Positions 1 to 11,609 of a stretch of 64,000 nucleotides of DNA are shown piece by piece. Position numbers and translations under genes: made by a program. The stretch covers positions 1-64,000 of the forward strand of contig JAMQCK010000078.1 in the NCBI GenBank assembly GCA_024196135.1, read 5' to 3'. The notes beneath the pieces are model-generated. The model searched no databases, was not told the origin of the DNA, and was given only the letters and a program-made list of their open reading frames with translations. The stretch's first letter is position 1. Every line of letters begins with the position of its first letter. The DNA is from Pleurotus ostreatus/Saccharomyces cerevisiae fusant (Eukaryota; Opisthokonta).

Positions 1-145
1 TCTTCCTTCTCTCACGAGCTCAATTGCCCCTACTTCTCCCACTGTTTCGAAGGCTGTGCGCTGATACAGCATGATAAGCGTGTACCCTTCATAAAGGACT
101 CTCGAATGACACCTGCTCTCACCACTGCTGTCGCCTTCCCCAAGC

Positions 146-2270
146 ATGCCAGCCGAGTGGCACACTTCGAGCCTTACGCAGCAAGAGCCGCGCCGTGTCT
201 TTGACAACGATGAATATCTGGATGCACCTTTTATGACCGTCGATCCCTGGCGCGGACGCTGGGGTCGGCGCCTATACGACGCCACAGTCGACGTCGAAAC
301 TGGGCCTTCAGCGAGCCAGATACTGGCGCAGGCGCCTTTTGGACGATACAAATCAGATGCAGTGCCTCGTGTACCGCAGGTCGTGCCCGAAGACGTCCCA
401 CCGTCCCCCTCATCCTTGGGGCTCGACATCGAAATGCATTCCAGAAGACGCAGGTGTCGAAGCAGAAAGAGATCGGAATCCATCGCGCCGCCAGCAGAAG
501 GGCCATACCACGATGCGGCTGGCAACGGTCCACCCGTGCCGCCTTCTGCGCATGTCTCGTATGGTCTCGATGATGGTTCGCCATCACCCTCTCGTCCGCC
601 CTCTGATATTATTCTCTAGCCGCCATTCACTTATACACCATCGACCCATCCAACGTCTATCCGCCTACCACCAAACCACCGCCCATCGGAACAAGCGTCG
701 CCCCCTCCTTCGCCATCCCCTGGTTCTTTATTTTTTCGACCGCCATCGCCTGAACCGTCGTCCACAAGACCGCCGTCTGAGCAGCTGCCAACGCCCTCGC
801 CCGGCCCTTGCGGCGGAACTTCGTTGGACTGAACTGACTCCGGTCATGCACCACGCTTCATTACGTCGCTTGATTTTCGTGGAGGGGCTTTCATTCACGC
901 CCTGAGTCGGTCGTGGAACCTAAAGGTGCACGCACGGAGACTCCTGCGCCGATTCCGAAGACGAACAATATCCCACGTGCTCCCATTCGAGTCACCCCAC
1001 CTCCGAGCCATAGCCCAGTCGATGCTCATATCCTAGCTGAGGCGCACAGCCCGGGTCTTGAACGCCATCCCAGCACATTTGCTGCCCTTGCTGCTTTCAT
1101 ATGGCAGGTTGTACCCACCACGCTCTACCTCTGCGCGCTCTTCCGCCTTCCCGCGCTATATTTTTCACGCGTTGCGCGCGTCTTCGAGAACGCGGACCTC
1201 TGCAGGCGAGATATCATTCGGATGGCTGTAGCGCGGGCGACGCTGTGGGAGCAGGCGCTCGGAGGGAAGTATGGCTATGGTGGAACTCATGACAACACTC
1301 ATGGCGAGACTCAAGACCGCGCCTATAGCGTGAATCATAGCCAGGCATATGGCTATACTTTCCACGAGCCACAAGGCCGCGAACTGTCCTTCCCGTTGCT
1401 GCAGTTCAAGAAAACGTGGGAGCAGTTCGTGGACAATCTGCTGCATGAGTGGAAGGTCCTGAACGTCATATCGGCCTTATTGACGTCGTGCGTGTCCTTC
1501 TATTTGCTATGCTTTCTGGCTTTGCTCATCTCATCTTATGTGTCTCCAGCGCGGTCTTGACGATACTGCAGATTGACGCTGCCGCCGCGGACCCAGTCGT
1601 GCGGACGGCAGCGCTGCTGGCGCTTGTGTGCACGTTGATGTCTTTGTTGTACGGCTGTCTTTACACCGTCAGATTTGGCTCCATGAAGGCGATGTACAAG
1701 GCTTCCGAATGGGCTCTGGTATGTTTGCGTCGTACGCCGTCTTCAACGACGCTGACCCTTATCGCAGGAAGCCCAAAAAACGACAACGAACAGATTCTGG
1801 AATGTCTGGGTCATGTTAGCGATGCCTGCGGTCTGGTTGTTGTGGTGCGCATTGTTCATTCTCCTCGTCGGTCCGCCTCTAAGCAGTTCGTCAGGTCGAT
1901 CGTCTCGTTTATCATAGCGATCATGGCCTTCGTCTGGCGCACCGGTGCGGGCGGCGTGCACAAGAATGCGGACCCCTTCACGACGCCGGGCCAGGCGCTC
2001 GCTTCCCGCGTCCTCATATCGGGCTCGCTGGCGCTGGGCGCGGTGTACCTTGTGCTTGTTGTGCGTACGTTCACGCTGTACGGCGACCGGATAGATCGTC
2101 GATGGCGGAAGAGCGTGCATGAGCAGATGCGGCGAGAGCGCCCGCTGAAAGCACGTGAAGCTGGATCCAGAGATCAAGCAGAGGGTGGATATGGGCCGCC
2201 TATGGGAGAAATGTATGAAGAGAAGGAAGTCTTGCCGAAGGGAGCATCGCCTGCTCTAAAGATGTGTTGA
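146..2270 (+). CDS. Tandem membrane-protein paralogue, copy 1
   Basis: I do not recognise the family. The start is set by alignment with copy 2: both begin with a short leader, then a motif of the form F-x-x-V-D-P-x-R, a basic stretch and an acidic D/L-x-E-S/T-G. A Pro/Ser-rich disordered region follows, then a conserved block (LYLCALFRLPALYFSRV and an acidic FEN/FED), a WK-V/T-L-N motif and about five membrane segments. The C-terminal exons are clear: ..1487, 1550-1718, 1768-1844, 1895-2270, with phases identical to copy 2. The part between about 550 and 910 is unresolved. Frame 2 looks coding up to 836 except for a TAG at 617, which could sit at the 3' splice site of a 66-nt intron (554-619). 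Reading then has to move to frame 1 by 907. The copy may be intact with odd introns or partly decayed. Plasma- or endomembrane location is inferred. Confidence 0.6.
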
Positions 2271-3113
2271 TGAAATGATACGTACAGCGCTACAATGTAA
2301 CGTATACTTGCTGTATCTGACGTCCGATGAGTCTGCCTCCATGGTTACTCGGCAATTCATTCGATGGTGTCTTGTGGGTCCATGGTACTACACAGCACGT
2401 GACGGCACTACTCCGACCGGCATTTCCCGCGTTCATCAATTCTGTCCATGTTCTTGACGTTCACTTTCACTTCGCGCAGGACACCCTCAAACCCGCGATG
2501 TCTACAGAAATGTCTCGAATCTTTGCTCGAAACAAGCACTGTATGTCTGATGGAAGAGGAACATGTCAGCACCGGACAATCGAACGCTGCGGGTCCTTGG
2601 CAAGATACTGAGCCTTTAGGTCTCAGAGGCGTCGATGATGGACGTCAAAGCAGTACCATGCCTACTAGTATCGGCCTTCTCCTTCTCCTTGCGTTGGTGG
2701 TGTGGACAAAGCTCGAACTCGGTGACTTCTGGTCAGCTCGTACGCACTATATCGGTGATACTAGGATGAAGAAGTCGGACGACGGGGCGGAACCACGAGC
2801 ACTGCGTCAACTTGGGACACTATACTCCCTGTCCTGGACAATTTCTGGCTATCCAAGAAGCCCTCGGTGCTCAGGTGTACTGCTGCAAGGCTTACCTAGT
2901 GCGCTGGCAATGCAGCGGTCAATGCTGTCAGCTGTGCTGCTTGTCCTAGTACGCAAGTCATGAGCACCTCCCGCTGTGCCGAGTTCTCCCTGAGCGTCTG
3001 TATGAGGATAATTCCGCACGCCAAGCATCGCTAACCGATAATAACACCAGCGTTCAGACTGTCGTACACCTTCTCAGACGTCCACCCTTTGGTCTACCTA
3101 GCTCATCGAAGCG
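2271..3113. other. Intergenic spacer between tandem paralogues
   Basis: No convincing gene. One frame (2448-2963, +) is open and has a short leucine-rich stretch near 2670-2705, but it lacks a recognisable domain and a consistent partner exon. The spacer ends in the promoter of copy 2. Confidence 0.4.
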
Positions 3114-3119
3114 TATAAA
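3114..3119 (+). promoter_or_regulatory. TATA box of membrane paralogue copy 2
   Basis: TATAAA lies 45-50 bp upstream of the ATG at 3164, a normal spacing for a fungal core promoter. Confidence 0.55.
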
Positions 3120-3163
3120 GCGTAGTCCTCCGGAGACGCCATCTCCAGTATTCTTCTACCGCC

Positions 3164-4751
3164 ATGCCCTCGAATAACGCTGCCGATGACTCCATCCAAC
3201 TATCGTTTATCGCTGTCGATCCCTTTCGCAAGCGTCGCGGACGATGGGAGCGTCGACAAAAACCACAGGACTTGGAATCGGGCGTTAAGTCGAGCGATCC
3301 TCAGCCAAGTAATCCCGCCAGCGGATCGCCTGCGCCAACGAGTAGGGCCTCTACTTCACCTGCATCTGCACGCCCACCAATAAATGCAGGTCAAGCACCC
3401 ATCGGATCTCGACCACCAGTTGTCGCTCATTCCGAGCCAAGCGACGCCGCTCGCGACGCATCGCTGCAAGCATCTCCCAACGCCCACACCGCCCCCTTTG
3501 CCGCTGCCTCGACTCAGCAGGCACACCAGGCAGATGATATATCATTCTCAGCAGCTCAAGTCGGCCCTGATACAACATTTGCCGAGGCCACTCTCGCTGC
3601 CACCGCGCCAACCTCGAACGCATCAGCGTTGGACCCACATGCTCCACCGCAAACCCCGTTTCTCACAAGGGGAGGCAACTCTACCGTGCCCCAACAATCG
3701 GCAGTCAACTGCATCAGGGCAGCTTTCGATGACATATGTGCTGACCTGGTTCAAAGAATCCCTACCGAGATATACCTGTGTCTCTATCTGCGCTTACCGC
3801 CATCGTACTTTTCCCGAATTGCTGCCATCTTCGAAGACTCGCAACTCGGCATCGGTGACGTTAAATGCTTGCGCAGGCTGTGTGACAAATCCACTCCGCT
3901 CGCAGATCGACTCGTCCTGCAGAAAGAAATCAACCGCGTCGAAGGCGAATATCCCTCACTGCAGCACCTGAAGGAGCCCTGGAGGAAACACATTGACAAT
4001 TTGATGAAAGAATGGAAAACCCTGAACATAGTCGCTGGACTCGTTTTGACGTGCGTCATCTAATGCCCAACCGTTGTACTGTGCTCAAGGGGCTCTAATT
4101 CTTCGCCAGCGCTGCCTCGACCATGTTACAGATTGACGCCGCGGCTGCCAACTTGGTTGTGCGTACTGCAGCGCTCCTTGGGCTAGTGTGTACGCTGGTA
4201 TCCCTGCTCTATGGATGTTTGTATAGCTCGCGCTTCGGCTCTATGAAGGACGTGCACATGGCCTACCCTTTTCTTATCGTGGGTAATCCTTCCACTCTTT
4301 CTTCTTTTGTCTGACTTCGTCTGTAGACCATGGCTGATCCGGAGACGAGTGTCTGGTGGAATGTATGGGTCATGCTGGCACTGCCTGCTATCTGGCTTTC
4401 GTGGTATGAGCAGAGGAACTGCCACTCGTCACTTTCTAATCATATACATTTAGGTCAATCATCGCTTTCCTTGTGTCTATCCTTGCCTTTGTCTGGGCAA
4501 CGGGGACGAGGGACGAGGTCACAACGCCTTCAACGACTTATCAGCAGGCGCTTGCTCCCCGAGTCATCATTTCCGCCACGCTCGCGCTGGGGGCGATTTA
4601 CTTCGTGCCCGTAATACGGACACTAGGCTACTATGGAAACATCCAGTCTCGTCTGCGTGAGCAGATTCGAGAGTCTGGAGTGGGCGCATATGGTCGCGTG
4701 CCACGAACGGCTGCCCCGGAAGAAGATGAAGGAGGGAAGGAGGGCGGTTGA
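3164..4751 (+). CDS. Tandem membrane-protein paralogue, copy 2
   Basis: Exons 3164-4050, 4110-4278, 4327-4403 and 4454-4751 join in phase and give about 476 residues. The first ~190 residues are Pro/Ser/Thr/Ala-rich and probably disordered. Then come a conserved amphipathic block (IYLCLYLRLPPSYFSRI...FED), a W-K-T-L-N motif and about five hydrophobic segments: around the exon 1/2 join, after the LQIDAAA motif, at NVWVMLALPAIWL, at SIIAFLVSILAFVW and near the C terminus. The tail is short and charged. All three introns fall at the same positions and phases as in copy 1, and the exons 4327-4403 and 1768-1844 have the same length (77 nt), so the two arose by tandem duplication. I know no function. 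Similar Pro-rich N termini on multi-span proteins are common in Agaricomycetes, but I cannot assign a substrate. Confidence 0.8.
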
Positions 4752-5110
4752 TGGACTGCAGACCGACGACTCACGCGAGATGCTCGTCCCTTCGTACGCA
4801 AATAACCTTTTCGACTGACTGTAGTTAAGGGGCATCTGCAGTCACATTTTTGCCGCCAAAGGAACGTTCACGGCGGAGTAGTATATATGATTCATGAGAT
4901 CGTAGTACCTGAGAACACTTCGCCGATGCTTTGGCTCTGTCGCTGTTACTGACACGACCATACATACATACTTACGAACACTGAAGTAGGATTTACCTTC
5001 GCTTTCTACTTCAGAGTTTGTTGACGCATATATCTAGTCGTCAGACTATTCAGCTATCCGAAACACAATCCATATACGAATACTTATAACCATCTCCTCG
5101 TACAGTGTAA
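4752..5110. other. Convergent intergenic region
   Basis: AT-richer spacer between the 3' ends of the membrane paralogue and the GH30 gene. I see no gene here. Confidence 0.5.
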
Positions 5111-7015
5111 TCACTTACTGAACACGAAAGTCATCTGACTCGTCCCCGCCACAGTAAGCTGCCACCCACTCCCACTCGCCTTCACCACATCCGTCCCCGC
5201 CAGCTCCGCAAAGTCCTCCGACGCCGTCGTCCGGTACGCCTTGCTCGGTGTCACGCTCTCGGGGAAGTCCAAGTCGAACTGCACGTCGGACGAGGAGGGG
5301 TTCATGGCGATGACGTTGTAAGCGTCGCCCGAGGGCGTGCCGACGACGAGGGTGCGGCTGGCGACGGCGGAGTCGGCGCCGGAGATGGGGTAGAGGGGGG
5401 AGTTGGGCTTGACGAAGTTGCCGAAATGCTTGAAGGTCCAGAAGTGTTTTGTGAGGTCTAGAGGACAGCGTGAGGACGGATTGAGATGATAATCAGCAAT
5501 GCGACGCACAGAATTCGTAGTTTCCGTTGGAGGCGTAGTTGCCATCGTAGTAGATCAAGCCGTCCTATAATCATGTAAGAAAGGTGAATCCCGTCGCACC
5601 AGCAGGATCATCTTACCGTCCATCCATCGGAGTTGGTTCTGTAAGGGCACGAAGAGTCGCTGCGTGGGTTGCAACCTATGCCATTGGACACGAGGGTCCA
5701 GAAGTCGTAGTGCGGTTCGCCCCCGACGAGAATGCTCTGGTAGAGCATCCCTGACCACATGAGAGCGTTCGCGATCCTGAAGGTACGCGAAAATGAGCTT
5801 TCAATCCACCGATTCCAAAAGTGCGCTCACGTTGGGTCGTAGCCGCCAGACCAACCGCGCCCAGAGCCGTCCGCTGAGCCCAGCGAGCAGCAGACCTCCT
5901 GTACGACGTGAGTTATCAGATAGTAGGAAACGGGGAATGGTTCACGTACGCTTTGCCATGCCGCTTTCCCGGGGTACCGCTGCTTGACCGTGGAAGCATA
6001 TGAAGAATATGCCGAATCCGAAGGGAAGTCGTATGTGTGGTGAACGATGGCCGCAACCTGATGTTCGGTGAGCCTTCGTGTAAAACCTCCCGAGACGGGC
6101 CGCGTACCTGGTCAATGACCTGGGGTAGCCAGTCATTGTACTCGCTCGTGGCCTTATTCAGGGTGTTCGCCTCATCGGCGAGGATCCCCACTCGGTCCGT
6201 CAGGCCGTGGCTCGACAACGCGTTGTACAGGCCCCTGATGAGCTCGGCCCGTCTAGGACGGTGTTAGTGGCCCGCAAGCATGAGGTGGAAGGTAGACTAC
6301 GTACTGGTACTGCGTCACCTGCATGCCTTCCTGGCCGCAGGGTGACGGGCCGAAGGTGCTGTCCGGCTCGTTCATGGGTGAGACGTACTTGATTTTGGAG
6401 ACGCCCTCGTCGACGAGGAAGTGCTGGATGACGTCCGCGAGGAAGCCGCCGTACCAGTCACCGGTTCCTGCAGTAGATATCAGTCGGTGTAGCAAGCAGG
6501 GAAATGGACGGCGTACCATCCGCATAGCCGGTGTTGCAGGACGCATGACCCTTCGTCATCGCGGCCGGCGCGCTGTTGGCAAACATAGTGATCTCGAGGT
6601 CATCGCCTCCGACTTGCTGTGCTGCGTAGAGGAAGTAGCGCCCAGCAGCGTCCGCGTCCCAGTTGTACGTGCCGTTCGAGACGTAGAAGGTCTCTGGCGC
6701 GCGGACGGGGTTCGAGACGTTGACTCCGCCGCCGCCGACGTTGTACCGGTAGCTTGTGAGTCCGAGACCGGAGTAAGAGAAGAGAAGGTTGGAGAGGTTG
6801 GTGCGCGCGGAGTCGGGAAACTTGTAGACGTCGTTGGGCCACCAGGCGCCTGCAGTGCTTGTCTAGTCGATGAGAACGCAAGAGGGAAGGCAGCACGTAC
6901 CGGATCCACCGATGCCTAGCATAGTCAGGGAGGGCTGCGAGGCCACAGTGGCAGCATGCACTGTAAGCGCCGCCCGCGCCAAAGCAACGAACAGAAGAGG
7001 CTTCATCATCATCAT
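5111..7015 (-). CDS. Secreted GH30 glycoside hydrolase (endo-beta-1,6-galactanase-like)
   Basis: Nine exons (7015-6901, 6849-6517, 6467-6305, 6252-6108, 6057-5950, 5898-5831, 5776-5617, 5564-5510, 5457-5111) join in phase to give 497 residues. A run of four Met codons begins a signal peptide ending near residue 21 (HA-A). The mature start GIGGSGAWWPND and the motif YVSPMNEPD (acid/base Glu about 183) are GH30 hallmarks. The second catalytic Glu (about 289) lies in WQS-EVCCSLG and is the first codon of exon 6. A C-terminal beta-sandwich region follows. GH30 enzymes cleave beta-glycans by a retaining mechanism. The WWPND and EVCC context resembles fungal beta-1,6-galactanases of subfamily 5, but beta-1,6-glucanase is possible. 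Expected to act outside the cell on plant arabinogalactan or fungal glucan. It is divergent from the peptidase gene at 7948. Confidence 0.9.
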
Positions 7016-7055
7016 GAAGGAGACGCAGCTGGGGCAGGCTCAGCTGCACCAAGCC

Positions 7056-7063
7056 ATATATAT
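7056..7063 (-). promoter_or_regulatory. TATA box of the GH30 gene
   Basis: An ATATATAT run, read as TATATAT on the minus strand, lies about 41-48 bp upstream of the GH30 start at 7015. Confidence 0.5.
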
Positions 7064-7947
7064 GGCCATCTTTGGGGTGTAGCATATGTAAATTCCGAGG
7101 AGAATGCGGTCTTTGGAGACCTTAGGCACCGAGAAGGCAAGGAAGTAAGTCCGTGGCTAGCGAGCGCAGGAAGTTCGGGTCCGACATCTCGGAATGCATA
7201 TAGTCTGGACATCAGCGGGCCCATTGTAGAGACATTCGCGGGTCATGATCCTTCGGAATTTTCGAGGCGTGTATATTGCAGAAGATCTTGCGCAGGTCGA
7301 CGTCGACGTCGAGACCAAGTTCTTTTGTTGTCGATTGTTAGGATGTGATGGTCTGATGACGCTCGGGCCGACCGGTCCGTCTTCATTGTCGGCCCTCGGG
7401 AGTCGGCGTTCGCGCTCCTTGTTCTCAACCTTCACCGGGGAAACAACATCCCCGAACTTCTGCTGCAGCTGCGCTCTCATAATGCCCTGATGTTACGCAG
7501 CGGTGCTGCCTCGCTTGTACTCGGCGCTCAGTCTGGAACGAACAGCCTGTCAGTGTTCAAGATTGCGGCATCCTGGAAATAATAAGTTGCATATTCCTCT
7601 CGCTTGGAGTGATTGAGGGTACAGTCGACCCTTCCATTCTCTTCTCACTTGACGCGAGTATATGCTTTGCATCATATCAATCCAATACGATAAAACAACA
7701 CCGGGGTCTCCAGGCAATGCCCTCGCGGGCGTTCGTCAGGTCAGACCTCTCAAACAAGCGCCCATCAACTAAAAGTTCTCCGCTGCCTGCCAGATTTACA
7801 CGGCTGTGCGGGTGTGCGTCGCCAACGCCGCCCATCTATCAGTTTCTACGAGTATAAGAATGCAAGGTACGACTGGGACCCTCTTCACCTCTCCCTCCCT
7901 TTTCTCTTTTCTTTCTGTTTTTCTATTCCCTTCGACCCGTCTTTTTC
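7064..7947. other. Divergent promoter region, GH30 / peptidase
   Basis: About 0.9 kb with no credible gene. A pyrimidine-rich tract at roughly 7881-7925 sits just before the + strand ATG at 7948, as is common at fungal transcription starts. Confidence 0.5.
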
Positions 7948-10454
7948 ATGAGAGCTTCTGCTTTCTTTGGGCTCTCGGGCGCCATTGCAGCTCTGTCCTT
8001 CGTGCGACTGGCGAGCGCGGCCCAGCTCAATTCCACCATCGAGTGGACGTCCTGCACGGATTTGAACCCAGCCTATGGCAACTTCAGCGACTCGTTGAGA
8101 TGTGGCTACTACGACGTGCCACTCGACTGGGCCGACGAGAGCGTAGGGACAGCGCGTCTCGCGGTCGTCAGGTATCCAGCCGCGGACAAGGAGAAGAAGG
8201 GCACGATTTTCTTCAACCCGGGTACGCATCTGTTTACATCAAATCGTTCGAATAATGGCTGATACTCGACCGCAGGTGGTCCTGGGCAATCTGGCATCGA
8301 CTTCGTTATCGCCGGAGCGGAGTCGATGCTTGTGCCGCTCGTCGGTACTGGCTATGACCTTGTAGCTTGGGACCCGCGCGGGTCGGGATTTACAACGTGC
8401 ATTTTCTACTACGCTCATCGCTCATGCATTCCTGACAACCATCCTCCAGACCCGGCGACGTCCGTTGCTTTGACTCCGCCGAGGAGCAAGCTACCTATGG
8501 CAACGGCTCCCTCCCCCAGAACTTCCCCGTCGACCCGACGAACGCGCTCCTCGACGCCGACGACGTCGAGGACTTTTACTCCCACATGAACGAGACGGAC
8601 GCGCTGTACAAGGGATTCGGCAAGCAGTGCGTTGAGCGAAGGGGCGATGTGCTGAAGTACCTGGGCACGGCGGCGGCGGTGCGCGATATGGTGGCGCTGG
8701 CGGATTATTTGGAGCCCGAGAGGAAGGAGATCAACTATTATGGGATCTCGTATGGCACGGTTATTGGGGCGACGTTTGTGAATAGTGCGTATGTTTTGCG
8801 TTGACTGGTTTCGGTAGGACTGACGTGGTCATGCAGTGTTCCCTGACCGCGTTGGCCGCGTTGTCATTGACGGTGTCGTGGGTGAGTACCTTCGCTACGC
8901 GGCACGAAGTCGTTCTGATCATAGCGCTTCAGACGCTCAGCTGTACTCCGGCTCGCCTGGGTACGAGACCATCTCTGCCTCCGTCGAGTCCCGCGACGCT
9001 GCCCTGCTCGGCTTCGCCAAAGAATGCGCCAAGGCGGGCACGCGCTGTTCTTTCCGTCTCAATACCACCGACACCGGTGATGACATTGTCGACCGAATCT
9101 ACGGCATGATGAAGGTCAGGAAATTATTCGACACGGAAGTATCCTCTACTAATGATTTACAACAGATCGTAAACGACCTCACGAAGGCTGGCTCGTTGCC
9201 CGATGAAGTTCCCAGGTACACAGACATCATCAACTTCATCTTCAACTCGTTGTACACGCCCAAGACATGGTCGACGCTTGCCGATACGCTGGTAGGGCTC
9301 TACGAGCTTCTCAATGGCGGTGATGCTGCGAACTCGACCACTGTTGCACGGCGATTCGCCAAGCGCCAGGAAGCGCAGGACCTGCCTACGACCGATTCTA
9401 CCTTGGTGATAAGCTGCGGCGACTCAGTTGATGCGGGAAACACGACGATTCAGAATACGTTTGACGAAATCCTGTTCGTGACGCGCAATATCTCGCCGCT
9501 TTTTGGTCCGTTGTTCAATGCGCAGGGGTACGTTAGGTCGCCCATTGGCTTTCATATCTGGCTGACGCCGTTCCTCAGTACGAGCTGTTACGCCTGGCCG
9601 GTGCGCGCTGTGGAGCGATACTCTGGCCCCTGGAATAAGAAGCTCAGCAACAAGATTCTGGTCATAGGGAACCAGGTTAGCGCATACTCTGATTGATTTT
9701 GTCTGCTCTTTCTGACCTATGATTTACCCACAGGCCGACCCTGTAACACCGTTCAGGAACGCGAAGCAGGTTGCGGACCAGCTGGGCGAAAGCGCTGTCC
9801 TTATCGAGCAGAGCGGCTATGGGGTACGTTGGCCGATCTTCTCGATAGGATCAGCTGTTCTGAGCTTCATATGCAGCACGGCTCGATTGCGGAGTATTCC
9901 AACTGTACGATGGGCATTCTCCAGAACTACTTCGAGTCTGGCAAGGTGGGTGTTTTGCAAATGGGCTATGCATTGGCGCTGATCAAGCGTAGACGCCGGA
10001 CAACGACTGGACGTACTGCTTCGTCAATGAGGACAACCTCCTGCTTTTTCCCGACCAGGCCAACGGCACCACGACGAATGGTACCACGGCGAATGCCACC
10101 ACACCCGATGATGACACGTCGGCCCCGTCGTTCGCCAACGCAGTCGACCTTTCCGTGTCCGATCCCGCCTCTGCCTACTCGGACAATCTCGACGACGCCA
10201 TCGACGAGGTACATGAGGACGTCGAAGTCGCGGACCTGCGGCAGGCGAAGAACACGCTCATGATCACGACGATTGTATTCGGCGCGCTGTCGGTGATCCT
10301 CGGCGCAGCGCTCGCCTTCGTGGTCATTCGCTCCCTCCGCGAGAGGGCGAAGTACTCGCGCGTCAGGGCGACCGAGATCTTGGAGCCGGCGTGGGCAGCG
10401 AATACGCCGGCGGTGGTGAACCCTTATGCGGATAGGCCGGGGGAGAAGCAATAG
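7948..10454 (+). CDS. Alpha/beta-hydrolase peptidase, S33/TAP-like, with C-terminal membrane anchor
   Basis: Nine exons (7948-8221, 8276-8396, 8450-8784, 8837-8881, 8933-9114, 9166-9675, 9734-9823, 9877-9945, 9993-10454) give 695 residues. There is a signal peptide (about 1-24), an oxyanion motif NPGGPGQSG, the nucleophile elbow GISYGT (Ser about 232), the acid in NQADPVTP (Asp about 491) and the His in GYGHGS (His about 520). The last two lie in a TAP C-terminal domain. These are the parts of tripeptidyl-aminopeptidase-type serine hydrolases that take short residues from peptide N termini. Unusually, the protein goes on through an Asn/Thr-rich spacer with many N-glycosylation sequons to a membrane helix (about 630-653) and a short basic tail. 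It is therefore probably a type I membrane enzyme facing the outside or a vacuole lumen. The introns at 8882-8932 and 9115-9165 keep the frame open if retained. Confidence 0.88.
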
Positions 10455-11609
10455 GCTTGTTTTCCTTTCCTGTGCCTATGTGCTTCCCGTATTGTGCAAC
10501 CTCGAACACTGCTATCTGCTATCTATTACTAATTAACCGATATTATTTATTCTTGTATTTTGACATCGCCCTCCCACATCTGGAGTTATCACTCATATCA
10601 ACGCACGTCCTGCGTTGCTCATGAGCCGCGAAAAAAGATCCATGCAACTCGAAGCCTACTACCGCTACCTGCTAAGACGTTGGGCTACTATCTGTGCTTG
10701 ACAGACTCGCCTTGCTACCTACGGCGTCGCTGTAATGGCCTTCTCCGTCTCAGCACGAGGTGTGGGCGCCGAGAGGCGTCCGGCACGTGACAAATGCATG
10801 TGCGCACATACCTTCCCACAATTCCATTCTCCAAGTTTCAAACCCGTCTTCCTCCTCCTCTTCCATGCAGAGCTGCTCCGAATCACCATGAGTGACTGAG
10901 AGAGCACCCTCCTCGGCTAACCCCACTCAGGATCTTGGACACACCGGGGGGGGGGGGGGGGGAATCCTGCCATCGCCGGTCAACCCTCGACACAAATGCG
11001 ATGGCTTTGTCCTGAGAGGCTTGCAGATTCGCCTTTGGGCATCCAATACCAAGACTGCATCTTCGCAGCATATTCGACACACCCCGAACTACGTAGGCTT
11101 GAGTGTACTTCATACGCTCACTGTCAATGTCGACCATGGCATTTCGACTGCGGTCCTTCTCGAGCTCGCGGTCCTTTAGATCCCTTCCTACTCAACGAAC
11201 TGTCGCTGCTTTCATGGTCTCTGAAGATCCTTTCATCATCATGTCGAGCGCGACAACTCACTGCCGGAATCAGCACGTACGTGGACTGAGAATAGGTCAA
11301 AAGCTGGTCAAGATCCGCGTCTACTATCCGGCTCTGAGCATGTTACTCGGTCGTCCAGTACTGTTGAATCATATTTAGTCGACGGTGATGTCGCGCCGTC
11401 TTGCGAGTATTGTCAGATTTTCTATGTCCCACGTCCGGATCCTACACCGCTGATCTTTTTCGATGCGACGATGCCAGTCCACTCGCGTGCACTTCACGTA
11501 GGTCCATATCGAGCGCGGTCGTATATAAGATGTTCACTTTCCTCAGGAACTCCAGCTTTTCGCCTGCAGTAGCAACCTCTACTCGCTTCTCCAAAAGCCA
11601 CCTTCGCCG
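10455..11609. other. Intergenic region with no gene seen
   Basis: About 1.15 kb without a supported gene. Short open frames overlap one another in several frames and show no domain. It contains the G homopolymer listed separately. Confidence 0.5.
10946..10962. repeat. Poly-G tract (17 G)
   Basis: An uninterrupted run of 17 G (poly-C on the other strand) in otherwise mixed sequence. Its length may be a sequencing or assembly estimate. Confidence 0.9.
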
